From contig NC_073694.1 of NCBI RefSeq assembly GCF_029784165.1, positions 39,475,006 to 39,539,005 of the forward strand: DNA of 64,000 bases, in the 5' to 3' direction. This document shows, piece by piece, positions 57,131 to 64,000 of the stretch (positions within the stretch are counted from its first letter, which is position 1; each line of letters starts with the position of its first letter). The translations under genes and the position numbers were made by a program. This stretch comes from Wyeomyia smithii (taxonomy: Eukaryota > Arthropoda > Insecta > Diptera > Culicidae). The notes beneath the pieces are model-generated. The model made no database searches. It saw only the letters and a list, made by a program, of their open reading frames with translations, and was not told where the DNA came from.

Positions 57131-57610
57131 GATTTTAACTGCTTTGCAATGGAAAAACAATAATAACTAGCGTATTACAAAATTTTTCAACATTTTATCT
57201 ATCCAATAACATGTTGGTTATTGTTATCAATCATGTGGTTATGCTGCTATTATCGTTTGAAATATGACGCAACATTTGGCAGTTTTATATCCAATTTTAC
57301 AGAATGCATACCAGCCTAGAAAACAAAGACGTAGCGACCTTAGTGTACATAATCTCATTTTTCTGTGTTTATTGTGGAGGAAGAAAGCCTAAAAAATTCC
57401 AAATTTTCAGTTGTCACCCGTTAGATTAAAAGGGAAAAAATATAATTCCTAACTATAAATTCAATAAAGCTTCGCAGCAATGGTAATTGTAATCATCACC
57501 ATATATTACAATTTCGATGTGTACTCTGGAAAATAACAGTTCAAGTCGTGTAAAGAACATAACACAACGTCGTTTGTTCTGCTCCTTCCATATTTTCCTT
57601 TTCTTTGGTA
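57131..57610. other. non-coding interval
   Basis: AT-rich, no gene seen. Confidence 0.4.
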
Positions 57611-58338
57611 CCGTAAACTAAGGTGACTTTGATCACCGGGGTGACAAACAATCGGTTCAAGCAGATTCAAAACAACAAGTTGCAATACGTAAAATTTTTT
57701 TATTTTGTTCCCAGATTAGTTCTTAAGATGAACAAATATTATAACAATGCATTTCATTGTTGATTTTGCAAGTTTTTCCTCGAAGGCAATGTCCCATTAA
57801 TCTCCACAGCGTATTACATATTAATTCTTTAACAAAAACTCAAGACGTGAAGTAACATGCAAATTTGGACAATTGCATAAGTCATATTTCACGTGAACTA
57901 GTTTTTGATGATTTTAGACCATCTTCCCTCTAAGTGGATAATCATATATATATTCTGAAAATTTTGCATGAATCTTGGACATTCGCCAACATAAACTGTT
58001 CACGTAGAATGTGAATGGCCCCCAAATTGCTTCCCATATTTATGAACTCGTTTAAGTCGTTTTAGGCTGTTTAATTCAGTGAAAGTAGCAAAGTGTTACT
58101 CCAAATTCATCAAAATAATGAAGTGATCAAAGTCACCCCGGAATGATGCTTGGTGTAAAATTTTTAGAGCATATTTAAAAACAGCAAAATTGTTGTTAAA
58201 CTTTTGAAGTAGTGACTGAATCTTTCTCAATGCATGCCAGTACTTATTTTAAAAATATCAAACAATATTGTTTTCAGTATATTCTGAAAATATTTAAGAT
58301 ACAATCAAAAAAGTGATCCAAGTCACCCCAGTTTACGG
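57611..58338. mobile_element. TA-flanked TIR element (728 bp, non-autonomous)
   Basis: Left end after TA (57609-57610): CCGTAAACTAAGGTGACTTT; right end before TA (58339-58340): AAGTCACCCCAGTTTACGG. GATCAAAGTCACCCCGG recurs internally near 58125. The TA duplication and CCGT start recall the element at 23285-24570, although the rest of the termini differ. There is no ORF of note. Confidence 0.75.
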
Positions 58339-58340
58339 TA

Positions 58341-59993
58341 CAAGAATTTCTTGCTTAGCAGAAGGCGCAGGATTCTCATATAGCGTTTTAAGTTTGTACA
58401 ATTCAATACAAAAATAATAGAGCAGAAGCAAGTTGTTAAAATCAATATTTGATTTATCATTGGTATTTCCACCAAAATATTCTAATTTAAGAAGTTGACA
58501 GACAAAAACTATGCAAAAATATGATTCAAGTTACATGCAGTTTTTCGAACCGAACCCAAAGCCGCAGCAGCACCCTGGCCAGCGAAACTGAAAAAATTTT
58601 CATGTGCAGATAATTTCCAACCACAGCTCAAACCTGGAGCCGACCAGTGTGAACAATTTCCCATCAATTCCACAGAAAATCTCCGCTTACAATAGGCATG
58701 TAGATTTGTAGATGAAACACTCTGCCACGGAGTGGTGGCCGGATGAACCCAAGAACGACGCTGTCATCGCCAAATTGCCTGTCTACTCAGTCAACCTACA
58801 TGGATAGACAATAGATGTGAGACTTAGGAACCTTTCAAACTCCTCCCTTCTCTCTTCCACCTCTTCCCCTTGACATCGAAGAGAACTAGGATGTTGTGAA
58901 GATTGATTAAAATATTCCTGCAGCTCCTTCCTTCTCCACCTCGGAGCGATGATTTCATCGCGTGTATGTCTGCAGGTGTTGGTGTGTGCTTCGTGGTGGC
59001 TGCTACATCCAGAGAAAGATTGCTTTGCTTACTTGCTTGTTCGTGTGGTTTCTCATGGCTGAACGGGCGGGATATAAAGCGTCTTAAGTGCTTCTATTGC
59101 CATCCGGCCAAGACAACAAGCGTTTTCTCGTATCCGGCCGCTTCCGTTTTCCGGCTGCCGCAGTGTAAGGAATTTTGTATTTTGCAGACACCAAGTGTGT
59201 GCGTGGCTGCTTCTCAAAGGTACAGTAGTACGTACTAGCTAGAGCGCAGTACTAAGCTAAGATTGCCGGGATGGAAGCGGGAACTCATCGGAGGAAAACC
59301 GGATTATGCATACGGCAACCAGCGCTTCAGCTGTCTTGGCTCGACAGCAGCAAACAGCAAAACCGTGGCGGCAGCAGCTTCAGGGAAGGCATCAGCACAG
59401 AAACCGACAAATAGCTTTATGGAAATAGGAAACTTTTTTGGAATTTCAATATTGGAATTCCATATTATTGAATGCTGTAGCTATGCTAGTTCCAAGGTAT
59501 GGTTTTGTACTCTGTCCTCGGGTGCCGGCATTGCTGCCAGAAGCGGACTGAAGGGTCGCTGAACTTTTTTTATAAAATGAAAGTTTTTTTCCAAGATAAG
59601 GTTATAATTTTCCGTTACTAAGCAATTTTAAGCCAAATTGTAACGCGCATCCCAAAATACAGAAGCCAATACTTCGCCAGTGAATATACCTTTGATTGCT
59701 TTCATTGGTACTTTTTTCGGCAGCACTTGATACCAAGTCCGGATCTGCCGCTGGTGTCGGTTATTTGTGTGTATGCAACGAATTTTAACGCACTCGGGAA
59801 TATAGTGCGGAGTGCAGGCAATCTGCCGGTCGAAGCAAAGCTTCGGAGTAAGCGGCTGACGGTATTTAATGCTGAATAACTAACTAGTTAAAGATATGCG
59901 TTTTTCGCCTCAAAGGCTTTGGCTTTCCTTGCCATGTAATGTACCGACGCGTCATCGAGAGGAGCAGGGGCTTGTTCAAGCCAGCAAGCGACC

Positions 59994-60033
<40 letters not shown>

Positions 60034-62071
60034 AGCGCTACAAGGATAGCAATTTGGAATTCTCTCATGCAGGCGCCTTGGGCTGACGACACTCTGCCAT
60101 GTGGAAGCGTTAAAAGGACCAAGGAAAGGTTTTGCGGTGGAGGTTTACTGCTCCAACTAACGACAGCAGCAACAAAAACAACGTGTATATTGATATGCGC
60201 AACATCCTCGTCGAGTATGAGGACTGGTTTTCCGATGGAGTTATTGCCGTAGGAAAAGGGGGAAAGGTTGTCCTCACTGTCGCACAAGAAGTCATTTGCA
60301 GTTGCGTTCGATGAATAATGATGAAATTGAAATGGGCGAAAGGCTCATGCAAATTGCTGGCAGCAGGATAAACAAGCAGCATCGCGTTTGATGAGTTTGT
60401 TGCTCTGTTTTGTTTTGCATAGTCGTGCAATGCTTTCCAGAGTAATTTTCACTAATATTGCATTCGAATTCGTCATAAATAATTGCCCTGAAAAGTTCTG
60501 CCGATAATTACTTCCCTGTGTTTTGATATTAAGACAGATTATAGCTGTTTAATGAGAACCGTCGTCGTTTCAACAAGGTCAACTTCGACGATGAAGCTCT
60601 CAGCATCCTTTTGGTCGTATTGTCACCGAAGGGGGCAATCAGATTCCAAGAACTTGCTAACTTGAATAAAATATGGCGGTTCGCGTTAATAACTTGTTTC
60701 ATTTGTACTTTTACAACAAAACATTTTTTCTCCGCTCGCTGTTTTCCTTTTCTACCGGGGCGATGTGTTGCCAGCACTCTTCCCAAAGGACAAATATTTG
60801 CATTATTTCCACCGAACGGAAAGTTGCTTTGCAAGTTGCACCTGGTGCTTGATTACAGTGTTTTGCCGTTATTTGTTTTTGTTGCTGTTCCAATTGCGCT
60901 TTTTCCCTTGGTGTGCTGCTTTTTTGTGAGGTTCGAGTTTAATGACGACATTTTTTGTGCTTGTTCTTGTTTTTTTATGTTCCCTTTCACCCGTTCCGGG
61001 TTCAGACAGCATTTTTTTCCATTGCAAATCAGGGTAATCAGAAAAAAAAAATCCCTGCCAACTGCGAGCTGAACCTGCGGCCCGGTTCTCTTATTGCTTT
61101 ACATAAATTTTCGCAAATAATCCTTTTAATGTCTGTTTTATAAGTTGCACAGACTTCATGAGACTAGTAAACCATGCCGCACTACACAAAGAAGGACAGT
61201 TAATAAAAAATGTATCATTTTCATCTTGCGATACTTCCGGCGTTATAGAGATGAGTAGATATAACAAAAGGATTTCACAGCTTGTTTATGGAATTGACAA
61301 CAGGTTGTCAGATTTCAGCGGATCCTTTATAATGATAACGAGAGTCTCATAAACTTTTCGCACTTGAAATCTCAAAAATAAAAACCCTTATAGGGTTTAC
61401 AGTTTGTTTGTAAAAGCTTGAAAGTAGTTCGGACATTGTGATGATTCCTAAAAGTGATAATTGAAATGTATTGCGCTCAATTCATGACTTTACCCCTCAT
61501 AATAATTAGTGAAAGCTGTAAAAGGTAAGCTAAATGCTAATGGCTGTTTAGTCACATCTACTGCAATGTTGTATACAGTAGTTTTGGCCTTTTAGATAAA
61601 AAAAATCACGGAGTACCGTTTTGACTCAAACTTCGAACACTTTGGAATAAAAACCACATTATTATAGCTAGAGTAATCAAAAGTATGATTATTATATACC
61701 ATTTCGTTCCTCGGAATGTCCTTTACCCAGTTATGTATAGCTCTTCACTGTAGGACCACTTACAGGGAACAAGCAGACGTTGAAAAAAAGTGACTGTGAC
61801 TGTGATGAACATTTATGAGACTAATTCATGACTAATTCAATAGTTGTTGTTGTGCTCCTTTCTATGGCTTAAAACATGAATTAAAATGTGTTATTACAAC
61901 AACATTGCAGAACTTGCACAGACGTGTCGCTCCTTCCTGCAACCATTCACCACATAAAGTCATACACACGTTCACACATCTACCACAACCACGAACGTTA
62001 TCGACAAAAAGTGAAAAAATCGGAGCACCGAATTTCGTCGATTCACAGTTCGAGCGAAACAAAAATGACTA
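58341..62071. other. non-coding interval
   Basis: About 3.7 kb. The part at 58700-60350 is less AT-rich and might include host exons or UTR, but no frame (for example 59263-59562) resembles a known protein. An (AG)n microsatellite lies at 59997-60029. No promoter, RNA gene or transposon end was recognised. Confidence 0.4.
59997..60029. repeat. (AG)n microsatellite
   Basis: About 16 uninterrupted AG units. Confidence 0.9.
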
Positions 62072-62074
62072 TAA

Positions 62075-62919
62075 GGGTGGGGAATCCTTATATGGAAAAA
62101 ACGAAACTTGATAGTAGAAAGCCAGAACCCAGTTTTTTCCTGAATTTATTGGAAGTCGATTGGTTTTGTTTACGCTTGGCGCATTGCATTTTGAATTTAT
62201 ATGGAGATTTGTATGGAGAAACCAATTTTGTTGCATTTTCCATTCTAAAGAGCTCAAAATGGCTTAAACCATAGGTTTCATGACTTCAAATGGTAGGTTT
62301 TCGATGCCTAACAACTTGCCCGAAGACACTAAAGAGCTAGGGTGTGCCAAAAAACACTAGAGCTGTTCAAAGTTGAGTATGTCGAAATTTATGTTGCAAA
62401 TCATTTTTTCAGCCAACACTGCCAGTTTACCGGCGTCAGTCAGATTACCATCAGAATTATCCTCTGAAACACGTTGTAGATTCTATTTACGCCTAAAATA
62501 TTGACCTAAATTTGTTTGCTTGGTCCAGCTGAGTGTTTAAACTCGTTACGACAGGTTACTTCTGATGGGAATCCTACTGACGCCGGTACATTGGTAATGT
62601 TGGCAGAAAACGGGATTTTCTGCATTCAAATCGACACACTCAACTTTGAACAGCTATAGCTCTTCATAGGGACATTCTAGCTCTTCAGTGTCTTCTGCAA
62701 AGTTGTTAGGCATCTAAAATACTATACTTTAACATAATGTAGTGCATTATTAGAGCATTATTGAGCTCTCTAGAAAGGTAAATGCAAAAAAGTAGGTTTT
62801 CCCTTATACATTTTCATACAAATTTGAAATGCAATGCGCCAAGCGGAGACGGAGAGTTTGGTACCCTATAAGGAACCAAAAAAACTTGGTTCTGGAAAAT
62901 CGATCACTTTTCCCCACCC
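62075..62919. mobile_element. 845 bp foldback MITE with TAA target duplication
   Basis: TAA at 62072-62074 and 62920-62922 flank GGGTGGGGAA...TTCCCCACCC. Arms of about 280 bp pair imperfectly; shared blocks include GCTTGGCGCATTGCATTT, ATGCCTAACAACTT and GAAGACACT-AAGAGCTA in inverted order. TAA duplication and GGG termini fit the PIF/Harbinger type. Open frames inside it (61888-62274 and its antisense) are by-products of the repeat. Confidence 0.75.
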
Positions 62920-62922
62920 TAA

Positions 62923-64000
62923 CGGCTATACACCATTTTTCGAATGGTGTTTCAGAACTCATTTTATGAATAAAATTTAATCAGAAAACATGGAACTGCT
63001 GCCATTACGCACGTTAAAGCAATATCAATATCAGCAAATACCGTGTATCCTACCATACCAGTTCAAGCTTTTCAAGTATTTCTAAGCTCTCTACTTTATT
63101 TCTAATTTTTTTATGGTCAGCTCCCAAGGAAATAATTTTACCCTTTCTTCCTTTTTCACTACTCTGATGTTTTTTAATTCTTTCAATTTCCGTAATTTTA
63201 AATTATACTATTTATTAGTGTTTATCTAATTGGAAACTTTCAGTAGGTTTCCACAATTTGCTGTGCCAGTTTTGTTACATATTCGCATTTACGTATAATT
63301 TGAATTTAGTTGTGCGTGTTCGTTATAGATGTTATCGCGAAGTGCGTTAATTTTTTTAAATTTACAAGTGTTTTTTGGAAGAGTTTGCGGCTTATTGTGT
63401 TATGTTTGTTGAGAAACATCCACCAATTAAGTGTAGTAATGTCGTAAACATCGATGACAAAATGTCTGCAATAGCATATAGAGTGGTACTATGCCACCGT
63501 CGCTTGCAGCTGGTTTTGGTTTGCTTCTCATCACTGTGTGTTGTGTGTGTAGAAAGAGTTGAACAAGTTGGAAAATTGAACGTCGAGAGATGATGAAAAT
63601 TTCATATACCTAGTTTTCGGGAGAAAAATTGGACGAAACCGGAATCGAGTGTAGTGAAATCGATTTAGTGCGTTTTATCGGTGAAATTATGATTGTTCTA
63701 GCGGAATTGGTAAAATTGTTCAGAAAACTTTAGATTGTGTTATTGTCTCGCGGCTTTTTGTTTCGCAGTTTCGTGGTGGTAGTGTGCATATCTGGGTAGT
63801 GTGTATCAAATTACCGGGACTGCTGCTCGCACTGGCCCCACGATTCACAGATGTGAAGGAAATCGGAAGATAAGTATTGGTGTTTGTGTTCTTTTACATG
63901 CAATCTGAAGTAGAAGTGGGCAAAACAGTTCTTTACCGAAAGCGGCTCTGAACCGGTCACTCACCGTCTCAATAAACGCCTCATAGTTAACAATTATTCG
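62923..64000. other. non-coding interval to the window end
   Basis: No gene recognised. The GT-rich, moderately GC stretch after about 63360 could be 5' UTR or upstream sequence of a gene beyond the window, but nothing in the sequence proves it. Confidence 0.35.

Noticed and set aside
59896..60252. 118-codon frame with Arg-Glu repeats
   Set aside because: The repeat is the (AG)n microsatellite; the rest is unlike any protein.

Overview
This looks like a repeat-rich stretch of a mosquito genome, most likely a culicine such as Aedes. The inference rests on content: AT-rich DNA in which almost all recognisable coding sequence belongs to transposable elements, including DD37E mariner-like (ITmD37E-type) transposase relics, jockey/CR1-like and RTE-like LINEs, Helitron-like TC...CTAG elements, and many short foldback or MITE elements with TAA/TTA, TTAA or TA target duplications. 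Only one probable host protein gene is visible, a MARCH-type RING-CH E3 ligase at 7085-7837 on the minus strand. The species call is inference.

Layout. 0.5-4 kb: a 3.4 kb foldback element carrying a second foldback in its left arm, followed by a LINE 3' fragment. 4.5-12 kb: non-coding DNA around the MARCH gene, with two small MITE-like inverted repeats and a repeat whose inverted partner lies at 56.8-57.1 kb. 12.1-20.7 kb: Helitron-like DNA, namely one 1.5 kb element, then an element with an opposite-orientation copy of itself inserted at its centre, then a 2.24 kb tandem duplication of part of that structure. 21.8-24.6 kb: RT and mariner fragments and a TA-flanked TIR element. 26.7-27.3 kb: a decayed divergent H2A/H2B histone pair with its histone 3' stem-loop. 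28.2-29.5 kb: an RTE-like LINE relic. 35.3-39.8 kb: an almost full-length LINE on the minus strand. 40.6-41.5 kb: a DD37E transposase relic. 42.6-49 kb: a block of duplicated modules that carry a shared histone-like promoter sequence, TATA boxes and histone-type stem-loops, with one H2A relic and three small MITEs. 52.4-54.1 kb: a 5'-truncated LINE whose RT reading frame is intact. 57.6-58.3 and 62.1-62.9 kb: two further non-autonomous DNA elements. The remaining intervals show no gene I can support.

Four points deserve attention. (1) The LINE at 35-39 kb has ORF1 and ORF2 in the same frame, separated by a single UAG in the exact UAG-CAR-YYA readthrough context, and no in-frame AUG upstream of the first endonuclease motif. 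(2) Repeated promoter plus stem-loop modules at 42.6-49 kb look like histone-type transcription units without histone ORFs; the stem-loops covary between copies. (3) A Helitron-like element sits inside an identical element with A|T insertion boundaries preserved. (4) The duplicated modules at 45-47 kb give an empty-site/filled-site pair that defines a 127 bp MITE exactly.
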